Source: DAOSWM01 sp035380045 (GTDB lineage Bacteria > Bacteroidota > Bacteroidia > Bacteroidales > Tenuifilaceae). From it: 64,000 nucleotides of DNA. Location: the NCBI GenBank assembly GCA_035380045.1, contig DAOSWM010000006.1, positions 34,060 to 98,059 of the forward strand, given 5' to 3'. The notes beneath the pieces were generated by a model. That model was not told where the DNA came from, did no database searches, and was given only the letters and a program-made list of their open reading frames with translations. Position 1 is the stretch's first letter; each line of letters begins with the position of its first letter. Shown here one piece after another: positions 35,456-44,364 of this stretch. A program made the translations under genes and the position numbers.

Positions 35456-38400
35456 ATGAGTGAATCCATTCTTAAAGCGTTAATGCAACTTTTTGCCATT
35501 ATCGCTCATCCCGAGGATGATCTGGGCGACGATGGCACCGATGGTGATAGAAGGGTAGTCGTGGAATCATTTCTTCGGCAGCAGCTTAACCAGGACCTAG
35601 TAAGAGAGTACCTAAAAGTATTCGATTACTACTACGATATACATCAAGAGAAGCAGAGCGAGAAAAGTAAAACTAAAAAGAGAACCTCGTCCAGCTCTGT
35701 GAGGGTTTTAAAAATATGCACCCAAATAAACGAGGAACTTACTCAACAGCAAAAGGTTGTTGTACTAGTTCGACTCCTCGAGTTTGTTAAAACTGAAGAG
35801 GGCACCGTTACCGAACAGGAGATGGCCTTCATCTCTACTGTAGCTGAAACGTTCTTCATTCCTGAAAATGATTTCTACCTTATCCACGATTTCGTTCTTA
35901 AAAGTTTCGATGAACTCATTGAAAGTGATAATATCCTTGTTGTAAACGACAGGAATGAACCACCAAAACCAGAAATTAAACATATTGAATGCCATTCACT
36001 TCAAGGCGAAATTCGCATTGTTAGAGTAGAATGCGCCAACATATACTTTTTACGTTACTGGGGCAACGAAGAAGTTTACCTTAACGGGCACCTTCTCAGT
36101 AAAGAAAAAGTTTTCGTATTAAACACCGGCTCATCCATTAGAAATCCTAAAATATCCCCTATCTACTATAGCGATATCATAGCACGCTTTACGCTAGATA
36201 AGATTAAAGAAAAAATTCTCTTTGAGCTTAAAAACGTTGAATTCAAATTTAAAGGGGGAAAGGTTGGCTTACACCGCATGAATTTCAGCATGGAATCGGG
36301 GCATCTAGTAGGTATAATGGGTGCATCGGGCGCTGGAAAATCAACCCTGCTTAATGTTCTTAACGGTTCAGAAAAACCGTCGCAGGGACAAGTTCTTGTA
36401 AACGGCATCGACATTCACCGACAATCAAGCCAAATTGAAGGGCTTATTGGCTTCGTTTCGCAGGACGACCTGCTTATCGAGGAACTTTCAGTATTCCAAA
36501 ACCTATACTACAACGCTAAACTGTGCTTCGACAACTACACCGAAGAACAGATTGTAAAGGCAGTTGATGAAATGCTTGTAAGCCTTGGCTTACATGAAAT
36601 TAAGGATATGAAAGTTGGTTCGCCCCTAAACAAAAAAATTAGCGGAGGACAACGGAAAAGGCTTAATATTGCGCTGGAACTCATTCGCGAACCAGCAATC
36701 CTATTCCTCGATGAACCTACAAGCGGATTAAGTTCCCGCGATTCTGAGAATATACTCGACCTACTTAAAGAACTCACTTTTAAGGGAAAACTCGTTTTCG
36801 TGGTAATTCACCAACCCTCTTCGGATATTTTTAAAATGTTCGATAAGCTATTAATCCTCGATACAGGCGGATACCTAATATACAATGGCGACCCCATTGA
36901 GTCAATCATCTACTTCAAATCAAGGGTACAACATGCGAACTGGAACGAGAGTGAATGTACGCTTTGCGGTAACGTTAACCCCGAACAGGTATTCAATATT
37001 GTGGAAGCTAACGTACTTGATGAATATGGGAATCCAACCCGAACCCGTAAAACCAGCCCTGCAGAATGGTACGAATTCTACAACGCATACAACTCGAACG
37101 ATGATAAAGAAGTAGAGACTCCTGACACCCTTCCTAAAAACCCATTCAAAATTCCAAACTGGTTCAAACAGCTAAAAGTTTTTGTGCAAAGGGATGTTTT
37201 AAGCAAATTGGCCAATACCCAATACATGGTAATTAACATGCTTGAATCACCATTATTGGCGTTCCTACTTGCATATATCATTAAATACTATAACGTAGAT
37301 GTTGCCAATGTGCACGGTTATACATTGCTGGAGAACAGCAATATACCCGTTTACTTATTCATGTCGGTTATTGTTGCGTTTTTTGTCGGTATTACTGTTA
37401 GCGCAGAGGAAATTATTAAGGATAGAAAGATTTTAAAGCGAGAATCGTTTTTAAACCTAAGTTGGAGCAGTTTCCTAATGTCAAAAGTCGTTATTCTATT
37501 GGTACTCTCAGCCTTTCAAGCCTTTATTTTTGTGCTAATTGGCAATACCATTCTCGAAATAAAGGGCATGTATTTAAGTTACTGGATTGTGCTTTTTAGC
37601 ACGTGGGTTTCAGCCAACATGCTTGGTTTGCTAATTTCAGACAGTTTTAAAGCTGTAGTTACAATATACATACTAATCCCATTCATAGTAATTCCTCAAA
37701 TTATTCTAAGTGGAATTATTGTAAAATTTGAAAAGTTAAATCCAACCATCTCATCCCCTAGCAGCATCCCTGCATACGGAGAAATTATTGTTGCTCGTTG
37801 GGCATACGAAGCACTAGCTGTAAAACAGTTTAAAGGGAATAAGTACCAAAAGCAATTCTACATTTACGATGAAGCAATGAGTAAATCCGATTACAAGCGG
37901 AATTACTGGCTTAAAACGCTTCAAAATAAGGTGGCTCTGTGCGAACGTCATTTGAACAATCCTGTTATGAGTTCTGAAATTGAATCAGCCATCAATGTTT
38001 TGAAGAACGAAATAATGCAAGAAATGACTAGCATTTCAGGTTCGCATCATCCATTTAAACAGTTTGATCAGCTCAACTCATCCTCGTTATCACCCGAGTT
38101 AATTGACAATTTACGAACATACCTTGAACAAATACGGATATACTACGTTCGTTTATATAATAAGGCAAGCTATCAACGCGATAGCGTTATTTCATCGTAT
38201 CAACAAACCGAGAAGGACAGGGAAAATTTCCTAAAACTAAAGCGCCAACATTTCAACGAAAGTTTGAATGATTTTGTACGTAATTCTTCTGAAATTGAGA
38301 GGATTGTAGAATACAAAGGAAGGCTTATACAAAAAGTTGACCCTATTTACCTGCTCCCTGACAGAAAGTTTATTAAGTCACATTTCTACGCACCTTTCAA

Positions 38401-38551
38401 ACAGGTTTTTGGGAATCTTTTTAGTACATTCTGGGTTAATGTTATAGTTATATGGGTTTACACCATTCTTATATACATTGCTCTTTACTACAGAGTGGTT
38501 AAGAAGGGTCTTGACTTTATAGAAAACCATTCTTCAAAAGAAAAAGAATAA
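35456..38551 (+). CDS. Very large TerB/FHA-like/ABCG-type transporter protein
   Basis: A 1031-residue multidomain protein. Residues 1-150 are helical and TerB-like, with acidic HPEDDLGDDGTDGD near the start. Residues about 175-245 resemble a minimal FHA domain (VYLNGHLLSKEKVF, then GSSIR). An ABC ATPase follows: Walker A GASGAGKST near 290, signature KISGGQRKRL near 395, Walker B ILFLDEP near 418, and an IHQPSSDIF switch. An ABCG-type membrane domain with about six helices begins near residue 590. A helical, coiled-coil-prone extension of some 200 residues precedes one or two last helices. Domain order ATPase-then-membrane is that of ABCG exporters. FHA and TerB parts suggest control by phosphoproteins or stress signals. 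Function unknown. Confidence 0.85.
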   Translation: MSESILKALMQLFAIIAHPEDDLGDDGTDGDRRVVVESFLRQQLNQDLVREYLKVFDYYYDIHQEKQSEKSKTKKRTSSSSVRVLKICTQINEELTQQQKVVVLVRLLEFVKTEEGTVTEQEMAFISTVAETFFIPENDFYLIHDFVLKSFDELIESDNILVVNDRNEPPKPEIKHIECHSLQGEIRIVRVECANIYFLRYWGNEEVYLNGHLLSKEKVFVLNTGSSIRNPKISPIYYSDIIARFTLDKIKEKILFELKNVEFKFKGGKVGLHRMNFSMESGHLVGIMGASGAGKSTLLNVLNGSEKPSQGQVLVNGIDIHRQSSQIEGLIGFVSQDDLLIEELSVFQNLYYNAKLCFDNYTEEQIVKAVDEMLVSLGLHEIKDMKVGSPLNKKISGGQRKRLNIALELIREPAILFLDEPTSGLSSRDSENILDLLKELTFKGKLVFVVIHQPSSDIFKMFDKLLILDTGGYLIYNGDPIESIIYFKSRVQHANWNESECTLCGNVNPEQVFNIVEANVLDEYGNPTRTRKTSPAEWYEFYNAYNSNDDKEVETPDTLPKNPFKIPNWFKQLKVFVQRDVLSKLANTQYMVINMLESPLLAFLLAYIIKYYNVDVANVHGYTLLENSNIPVYLFMSVIVAFFVGITVSAEEIIKDRKILKRESFLNLSWSSFLMSKVVILLVLSAFQAFIFVLIGNTILEIKGMYLSYWIVLFSTWVSANMLGLLISDSFKAVVTIYILIPFIVIPQIILSGIIVKFEKLNPTISSPSSIPAYGEIIVARWAYEALAVKQFKGNKYQKQFYIYDEAMSKSDYKRNYWLKTLQNKVALCERHLNNPVMSSEIESAINVLKNEIMQEMTSISGSHHPFKQFDQLNSSSLSPELIDNLRTYLEQIRIYYVRLYNKASYQRDSVISSYQQTEKDRENFLKLKRQHFNESLNDFVRNSSEIERIVEYKGRLIQKVDPIYLLPDRKFIKSHFYAPFKQVFGNLFSTFWVNVIVIWVYTILIYIALYYRVVKKGLDFIENHSSKEKE

Positions 38552-38577
38552 ACAGTATGCGTAATAATAAAAAAACA

Positions 38578-38604
38578 AAAAAGGAGGCACTTGCCTCCTT
38601 TTTG
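38578..38604. terminator. Bidirectional intrinsic terminator between the ABC gene and siaC
   Basis: A 12-base perfect inverted repeat, AAAAAGGAGGCA (38578-38589) with TGCCTCCTTTTT (38592-38603) and a two-base centre. The A run on one side and T run on the other let it work on both strands. It separates two convergent genes. Confidence 0.88.
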
Positions 38605-38627
38605 TTATATATGTGGTAACACAAAAA

Positions 38628-39008
38628 TTAATCAACAATCTGAATCATTTTAAAAGGCACCTTTATTATTGATTCGTAGTCTTCCCCCGCCTCAAGCATA
38701 TCCTCATCATCCTCCTCGTAGTACCAGTTAATTATAACATCATTTTGGTTCTTCTTAAGAACTTCCAACTTTTTAAAAACATCGAGGATACATTTTGATG
38801 AGCTGGTGTTAAAGTACTCCAGCTGCATGTTTACAACAGTTTTGGCTGATGGGCTACCAGCATACTCATCAAGCCAATCAACGATTGGTTTGTAAAATTC
38901 AATTGAGTTCTCAGGAATTGACCTTCCTTTGATCTCAATTACCCCAGTTTCAGGGTTCATGGTAACAGTTGGGGTTTTTGGCGTTCCTTCAATTTTTATC
39001 AATTCCAT
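38628..39008 (-). CDS. SiaC-family regulatory phosphoprotein (DUF1987)
   Basis: A 126-residue protein of the SiaC type. The core YFNTSSSKCILDVFKKLE contains Thr68, at the same number as the threonine of Pseudomonas SiaC that is phosphorylated by SiaB, with the usual NTSSSK context. Other family marks are TPTVTMNPETGVIEIKGRS and PENSIEFYKPI. In Pseudomonas, unphosphorylated SiaC activates a diguanylate cyclase; none is encoded here. ATG at 39008 is used; a TTG at 39035 would add nine residues with no family match. It follows a SiaB-type gene by 75 bases on the same strand, so kinase and substrate are probably made together. Confidence 0.88.
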   Translation of the reverse strand: MELIKIEGTPKTPTVTMNPETGVIEIKGRSIPENSIEFYKPIVDWLDEYAGSPSAKTVVNMQLEYFNTSSSKCILDVFKKLEVLKKNQNDVIINWYYEEDDEDMLEAGEDYESIIKVPFKMIQIVD

Positions 39009-39083
39009 AGTTATTGTGAAATTTTGTGATTTCAATATTAGTTATTGCAAATCTAAGTTGAAATATCTAAAAAAACAAAAAAA

Positions 39084-39632
39084 TTACTTCTCGTTCACAA
39101 AAATGTTTAGGTTAAAAAAAGCGTAATCCTTATTGTACTCAAAGAAGTGATAGTCAAGGGTGTTAGAGGTTTTTCTTGCCATGTCAATTAAACCAAGTCC
39201 ACCCCCTCCCTTCTCTGAAAACTTTTGATTGTTCAGAACAAATTTATAAAAGTCCTTCAATTCTTCAGGTGAAAGAGAATTGATTTTATCAATTTTATCT
39301 TTCAGCATGGTAGTTTTATCCTGATGGATAAAATTACCAGTAGATATTCGGTATCCTTCAGGCATTTTGCTTAGAATAAAAACGCCAAAACTCGAATCTT
39401 CATCGTTCTCATCCAATGGGGCATCAACATGGTGGTATAGATTCTGAAGACTTTCTACTAAAAGATTATAGAGTTTCTTTCTTACTGAATTACTAATTTC
39501 AGAGGATTCAAGCTTATTTTCAACCAGATTAAGGGTATTAGTAATAATATCTGCCCCTATGTAACCCTTGTAGGCAACAATCACCTCTCCCTGGTTCATT
39601 TGCTCATAACACTGATCAAGAAAAAAACTCAT
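39084..39632 (-). CDS. SiaB-family protein kinase-like protein
   Basis: A 182-residue GHKL-type protein. The N-box region is LLVESLQNLYHHVD and the lid region EKGGGGLGLIDMARKTSNTLDY. It shares these motifs with the orphan copy at 16976-17554, though the rest has drifted. It should phosphorylate the SiaC protein encoded immediately downstream. No SiaA-type phosphatase is present in the window, so the reverse step would need a gene elsewhere. The pair is convergent with the FHA/ABC cluster; an FHA domain is a phosphothreonine reader and SiaC is phosphorylated on threonine, which makes a functional link thinkable but unproven. Confidence 0.83.
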   Translation of the reverse strand: MSFFLDQCYEQMNQGEVIVAYKGYIGADIITNTLNLVENKLESSEISNSVRKKLYNLLVESLQNLYHHVDAPLDENDEDSSFGVFILSKMPEGYRISTGNFIHQDKTTMLKDKIDKINSLSPEELKDFYKFVLNNQKFSEKGGGGLGLIDMARKTSNTLDYHFFEYNKDYAFFNLNIFVNEK

Positions 39633-39752
39633 TGAGGTGATTTATTTTTAATAATTTTATAAATTGTTTAAAGACTATAACAAATATATAAAAAAATAAC
39701 TTCCAAATCCAAAACTCTTTAGAAACATTTTTAATAAAAATGCTTTAAACTA

Positions 39753-40937
39753 TCATCTACCTAACCTCTGATGCCTTTTTTCTGGTTTGTTGAATTTAGC
39801 CTTTTTACTGCCAGAGTACATCGGGAATTTCAAATATTTACATTCAATGGCTCCATTGAGCACATTTTTAGAAACAGCAGGACGAAGGCCAAAAGTCTTT
39901 AAAGCATCCATGTTACCACTTAAAAGCCAAATATCGTAGCCATTATACTTCTGCTTAAAACAATCGCCAAGCTGCCTGTAGAACACTTCTATTTGATCTT
40001 TGCGCAACCGTTCGCCGTAAGGTGGATTAGTAATTACAATCCCCTTTTCAGCAGGTGGTTCAAAATCGAAAATGGAGCGTGGATGAACCTCAATCATCTT
40101 TTGCAAACCTGCATTTCGAATGTTACCAAGTGTGGTTTCAATGGCTTGCTTAGAAATATCACCGCCTACAATTAGGGGTGAAACATCCTTTTCCTTACTT
40201 TCATCATTAAAAATCGCTTCAAAAAGTTCCTTGTCGAAATCGAGCCAGTTTTCAAAACCGAACTGCTTACGGAATATTCCCGGGGCTATTCCTCTGGCAA
40301 TAAGGGCTGCCTCAATAAGAAGCGTACCCGATCCGCACATTGGATCGACAAAAGGTTTCTGATGATCCCAACCTGAAAGTTTAATCAGCCCTGCAGCCAA
40401 CACCTCATTGAGCGGAGCCAGCGTTTGGTTAGTTCTGTATCCCCGGCGATGGAGAGATTCTCCCGACGAATCGAGTAGAATGGTACAATCCTGTTCGGAA
40501 ATATGAATGTGAATCTGAATGTGTGGATTCTTTGGATCAACAAATGGCCTACGGCCAAACTTATCCCGAAAATGGTCAACAATGGCATCCTTTAGCTTTA
40601 GTCCAACGTAACGGGAATGTGTAAAAACATCGGAATTCACAACGCTATCAACCGCAAACTTGTGGGAAATATCCATTACACTTGTCCAGTCAAACTTTTT
40701 TGCTTGTCCATACAGCTCCTCTTCGTTTCTTGCTTTAAACTGAAAAATAGGTTTTAAAACTCGTAGAGCTGTACGTGTTTGAAAATTAGCGCGGTATAAC
40801 GCTTCGTTATCACCAGTGAAAGAAACTGCACGGCGCTGAATTTGAACATCGTCAAAGCCAAGTTCGTTTAGTTCATCGGCAAGAAGGGTTTCAAAACCCT
40901 GAAATGTTTTGGCAATAATTTCAAACTTTTGTGCCAT
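39753..40937 (-). CDS. THUMP-domain RNA methyltransferase (RlmL-like)
   Basis: A 394-residue class I SAM-dependent methyltransferase. The N-terminal part (about 1-160) has a ferredoxin-like/THUMP RNA-binding module beginning FEIIAKTFQGFETLLADEL. The methyltransferase carries FVDPMCGSGTLLIEAALIA (SAM binding) and the NPPYGERL motif typical of N6-adenine or N2-guanine methylation. Relatives include the N-terminal enzyme of E. coli RlmKL, which makes m2G in 23S rRNA. The RlmK half is absent. It lies 15 bases after a DEAD-box helicase gene on the same strand, so the two likely act together in ribosome maturation. Confidence 0.9.
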   Translation of the reverse strand: MAQKFEIIAKTFQGFETLLADELNELGFDDVQIQRRAVSFTGDNEALYRANFQTRTALRVLKPIFQFKARNEEELYGQAKKFDWTSVMDISHKFAVDSVVNSDVFTHSRYVGLKLKDAIVDHFRDKFGRRPFVDPKNPHIQIHIHISEQDCTILLDSSGESLHRRGYRTNQTLAPLNEVLAAGLIKLSGWDHQKPFVDPMCGSGTLLIEAALIARGIAPGIFRKQFGFENWLDFDKELFEAIFNDESKEKDVSPLIVGGDISKQAIETTLGNIRNAGLQKMIEVHPRSIFDFEPPAEKGIVITNPPYGERLRKDQIEVFYRQLGDCFKQKYNGYDIWLLSGNMDALKTFGLRPAVSKNVLNGAIECKYLKFPMYSGSKKAKFNKPEKRHQRLGR

Positions 40938-40952
40938 TGTTGTGATTGTAAT

Positions 40953-42536
40953 TTACTTTTTCGATTTTGCTTTTGTAATTAGAGGCTTTCCTCCTTGGGT
41001 TTTCTTTGAGAAAACGCTTAGAATCCGTTCTGCATCGTTGAAGGGAACCGTTAGAAATGAGAATTCATCGAAAACTGCAATGTCATCAATCTTGTTATCA
41101 GGAATTTGCACCTCCTTACGAATAAAGGCAGATATTTTTCGTGGGCTCATGCCATCTTTCTTTCCAAGGGCGATAAACAAACGGGTTGTACCTTTCTTGT
41201 CAACCTTAAAATCGCGAATTTCAGGATAGCTTTTCTCTTCGAGCTGGTTTTTAAAAGCCATACGAAGTAATGAAGCGAGAGCAACCTCGGGACGGTTGTC
41301 CTCAAGAATATCTTCGGCCATTCCCAAGTAATCAATATAGTTTTGATTCTCAACTATGGCTTGCAAATCATCCTTAATTCTTGCTTTTTTTACTTCAATT
41401 ATATCGTGTGCCTGCGGCAGAACTTCCTTACGAATATTCGATTTTATAGTTTTCTTGAAGAAAACGAATTTTCGGTACTCATCAGGAGTTATAAAAGTTA
41501 TGGCTGTTCCCTCTTTTCCGGCTCTACCTGTTCGTCCTACTCGGTGGATGTATGAATCGGGATCTTGTGGGAGACTGTAATTAATTACATGTGTTAAATC
41601 AGTAATATCAATTCCCCGAGCGGCAACATCGGTAGCAACAAGGATATTAATGAACTTTTTTCTGAATTTTTTTAGGGTTTTCTCGCGCTGAGCCTGCGAT
41701 ATGTCGCCATGTAAGCCCTCGGCTGAATATCCAAACTCAATTAGTTTGCTGGTTAGCTCATCTACATCAACACGGGTTCTGCAGAATACCAATCCATAGA
41801 ATTCAGGTTCAATGTCAATTATTCGGGTCAAAGCATCAAATTTATCGCCCCGGTTCACTTCGAAGTAAATCTGATCGGTTAGTGTTGTTGCAGCCTGCGT
41901 TTGACCTACCATCAAACGCTTTGGTTCATTCATGAACTTGCCAGCAAGCTTCACAATTCTATCGGGCATGGTAGCCGAGAAAAGCAACATTCGCTTTTCC
42001 TTGGAAGTTTGTTCAAGGATCGATTCAATATCTTCAATAAAACCCATGTTAAGCATCTCATCGGCCTCGTCAAGAACTACCCATTCAACGCTTTCTAAAT
42101 TAAGATCGCTACGACGAAGCAAATCGAGAATTCGTCCAGGAGTACCAACAACAATATCAGCCCCTTTTTTTAGCCTTCGCTGCTGCTCTGAAATTGATTG
42201 CCCCCCATATAGGGTTATAACATTGAGTTTTCTTTTTCCTTTTAGTGAAATAAGCTCATCGGTAACCTGTAAGGCAAGTTCCCTTGTGGGTACAAGGGCC
42301 AATGCTTTCACATGGCTTTTTGTTCCAACCACCAGTTTATCAAGAATTGGCAGCCCAAAGGCTGCAGTTTTCCCTGTTCCGGTTTGCGCCTGACCAATTA
42401 TGTCGCACGTTTCATGAATTAAAACAGGAATGGCCAATTTTTGAATTGGCGTAGGGATTTCGAAACCCTTTTCCGAAATAGCGTTTATTGATTCTTCGGA
42501 CAGGCCCAGCTCTAAAAATGTTGATTTTGTTTCCAT
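40953..42536 (-). CDS. DEAD-box ATP-dependent RNA helicase
   Basis: A 527-residue helicase with all the core motifs: Q motif and GIxxPTPIQ-like start, AQTGTGKT (motif I), PTRELALQ (Ia), VLDEADEMLNMGF (II), FSATMP (III), and HRVGRTGRAGKEG (VI). The C-terminus (about 450-527) resembles the DbpA RNA-binding domain, which targets 23S rRNA hairpin 92 in DbpA, although the Bacteroidota forms are also near CshA/DeaD. It unwinds or remodels RNA, probably in ribosome assembly or cold adaptation. It is followed by the RlmL-like gene with a 15-base gap. Confidence 0.93.
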   Translation of the reverse strand: METKSTFLELGLSEESINAISEKGFEIPTPIQKLAIPVLIHETCDIIGQAQTGTGKTAAFGLPILDKLVVGTKSHVKALALVPTRELALQVTDELISLKGKRKLNVITLYGGQSISEQQRRLKKGADIVVGTPGRILDLLRRSDLNLESVEWVVLDEADEMLNMGFIEDIESILEQTSKEKRMLLFSATMPDRIVKLAGKFMNEPKRLMVGQTQAATTLTDQIYFEVNRGDKFDALTRIIDIEPEFYGLVFCRTRVDVDELTSKLIEFGYSAEGLHGDISQAQREKTLKKFRKKFINILVATDVAARGIDITDLTHVINYSLPQDPDSYIHRVGRTGRAGKEGTAITFITPDEYRKFVFFKKTIKSNIRKEVLPQAHDIIEVKKARIKDDLQAIVENQNYIDYLGMAEDILEDNRPEVALASLLRMAFKNQLEEKSYPEIRDFKVDKKGTTRLFIALGKKDGMSPRKISAFIRKEVQIPDNKIDDIAVFDEFSFLTVPFNDAERILSVFSKKTQGGKPLITKAKSKK

Positions 42537-42675
42537 TTAAATAAAATAAATTGTTAGTAGTTTTCCCTATATCAACCTGTCCAGTTTTTCAATAAACACC
42601 CCTTGGCCAATCGACCTAAATGCTGGCATAATTAGAATAATGCTGAAGTACAGAAAATATTTAGGGTATTAAAAA

Positions 42676-44292
42676 TTAGTCCAAAACGAGGTACTTATAT
42701 TCAGGCCACTGCTTTATTACCTCAATGGCTTTAAGAATTGCTTCATTGTCGGTATTTACAACCTGATAGTACTCTCCATTAGTAAAAATGTTTCTTGCAA
42801 TAAGTGCCTTAATCTGCTTCTTAATTTCCTCTCTTGAAGTATTAAGTCCTTCCTCATCGAGCGTAACCTTTTTCTCTTCGCCAAAAGCTACAATATCGTT
42901 AACCATTTTGTCGTCAACTACAAAGTTGGAGAAATACTGATTAAAATTCTGGTAGCTTTTTAGCAACTTTTTCCTATTCGTATCAACGTATTTATGAACA
43001 AACTGGTTAAGTACATCGCGCCTTACCAGCAATCCGTAGTATTCGGAATAGAATGTGGTATCGAAGGGTACAAAAAAGTCGGGCATAATTCCACCGCCAC
43101 CGTAAACAAGTTTGCCTTTATTTAGCGTGTAGTATTTTAGTGAGTCGGGGAAATTAATGCTATCGGCATTAAAAAGCTCTCCGTTCTCCATGCGATTCGT
43201 AAAATCCCTATAGTAGTCCTTTGCATCACCATTCTCGTATGGTTTTTGAATAACCCTACCGGTTGGTGTATGGTATCGAGCCACGGTTAACCGAATCATT
43301 GAGCCATCGGGTAAAGGCATCTGATTCTGAACTAAGCCCTTGCCGAACGAACGACGTCCAACTACAATTCCCCTATCCCAATCCTGAATGGCTCCAGCCA
43401 AAATCTCGCTAGCCGAAGCAGAACCCTCATCGATAAGAACAACCAGCTTCCCCTTTTCGAACACTCCGTTTGAAGTGGACATGAAATCGTTTCGTGGAGA
43501 GGTTCTACCCTCGGTATAAACAATAATTTTATCACTCTCCAAGAAATGATCTGAAAGAGATACCGCTGCGTTTAAATAGCCTCCACCGTTCCCACGTAAG
43601 TCGAGAATCAAATCCTTCATGTTCTGTTTCTTAAGCGAATCGATGGCGTTAAGAAACTCCTCTTCAGTGGTTAAAGCAAATCGGTTAAGCTTAATGTATC
43701 CAATCTTGGAATCAATCATATATGCAGCATCGAGGCTGAAAATTGGAATTTTGTCACGTGTTATTTCAAAATCCATGGTATTGGAAATCCCCTTACGTTG
43801 TACTGTTATGTATACTTTGGTTCCCTTGTCGCCTCGAAGCAACTTAAAAACATCGCTATTTTTTAGCCCGATACCGGCTACATTCTTTTGGTCAATCTCA
43901 AGTATTCTGTCGCCAGCAAAAATCCCTACCCTTTCAGATGGCCCCCCGGGAATGGGATTAACAACCATCAGGGTATCATTCATAATGTTAAACTCAATGC
44001 CAATGCCCTCGAAGTTTCCTTCGAGCGGTTCGTTCATGGCTTTCACATCTTCCTTTGAAATGTAAACAGAATGTGGGTCGAGGTTTCCCAACAAATCAAT
44101 AATGGCTTCATCAACCAAATTATCAACGTTTACAGTATCAACATAATCAGCTGATACGTACTGAAGGAAACGAACTATTTTGTAAATGCTTAAATTTGAG
44201 TTCAGCTGTGCATTTGCTACTGTTGCTGTAACAACAACAAATAGGAGTATAAAAGATGCTTTTGCAGCTGTTTTTTTAATTAAATACTTCAT
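42676..44292 (-). CDS. S41-family carboxy-terminal processing protease (CtpA-type)
   Basis: A 538-residue exported serine protease. A signal peptide (to about residue 28, ANAQ) precedes a helical cap, a PDZ domain (about 85-165, with GGPSERVGIFAGDRILEI), and the S41 catalytic core. The nucleophile lies in DEGSASASEILAGA and the general-base lysine in GRRSFGKGLVQNQMP. It cleaves proteins from their C-termini in the periplasm, for quality control or maturation. The C-terminal 130 residues form an extra helical region common to Bacteroidota homologues. It lies between guaA and the DEAD gene with gaps of 72 and 139 bases. Confidence 0.92.
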   Translation of the reverse strand: MKYLIKKTAAKASFILLFVVVTATVANAQLNSNLSIYKIVRFLQYVSADYVDTVNVDNLVDEAIIDLLGNLDPHSVYISKEDVKAMNEPLEGNFEGIGIEFNIMNDTLMVVNPIPGGPSERVGIFAGDRILEIDQKNVAGIGLKNSDVFKLLRGDKGTKVYITVQRKGISNTMDFEITRDKIPIFSLDAAYMIDSKIGYIKLNRFALTTEEEFLNAIDSLKKQNMKDLILDLRGNGGGYLNAAVSLSDHFLESDKIIVYTEGRTSPRNDFMSTSNGVFEKGKLVVLIDEGSASASEILAGAIQDWDRGIVVGRRSFGKGLVQNQMPLPDGSMIRLTVARYHTPTGRVIQKPYENGDAKDYYRDFTNRMENGELFNADSINFPDSLKYYTLNKGKLVYGGGGIMPDFFVPFDTTFYSEYYGLLVRRDVLNQFVHKYVDTNRKKLLKSYQNFNQYFSNFVVDDKMVNDIVAFGEEKKVTLDEEGLNTSREEIKKQIKALIARNIFTNGEYYQVVNTDNEAILKAIEVIKQWPEYKYLVLD

Positions 44293-44364
44293 ATTAGTCT
44301 AAATTAGGTAGCTTCAAAAAGAATATTATTTGTTAAACGTTGCTAATGTAAAAATGTTTTGAAA

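Noticed and set aside
41932..42393. A 153-residue frame opposite the DEAD helicase gene
   Set aside because: It lies wholly antisense to helicase motifs and is Ser/Pro-rich without domain features, as expected of a chance open frame.
43619..44065. A 148-residue frame opposite the CtpA-type protease gene
   Set aside because: Antisense to a well-supported PDZ/S41 gene, with no recognisable motif and no promoter. It is a shadow of the coding strand.
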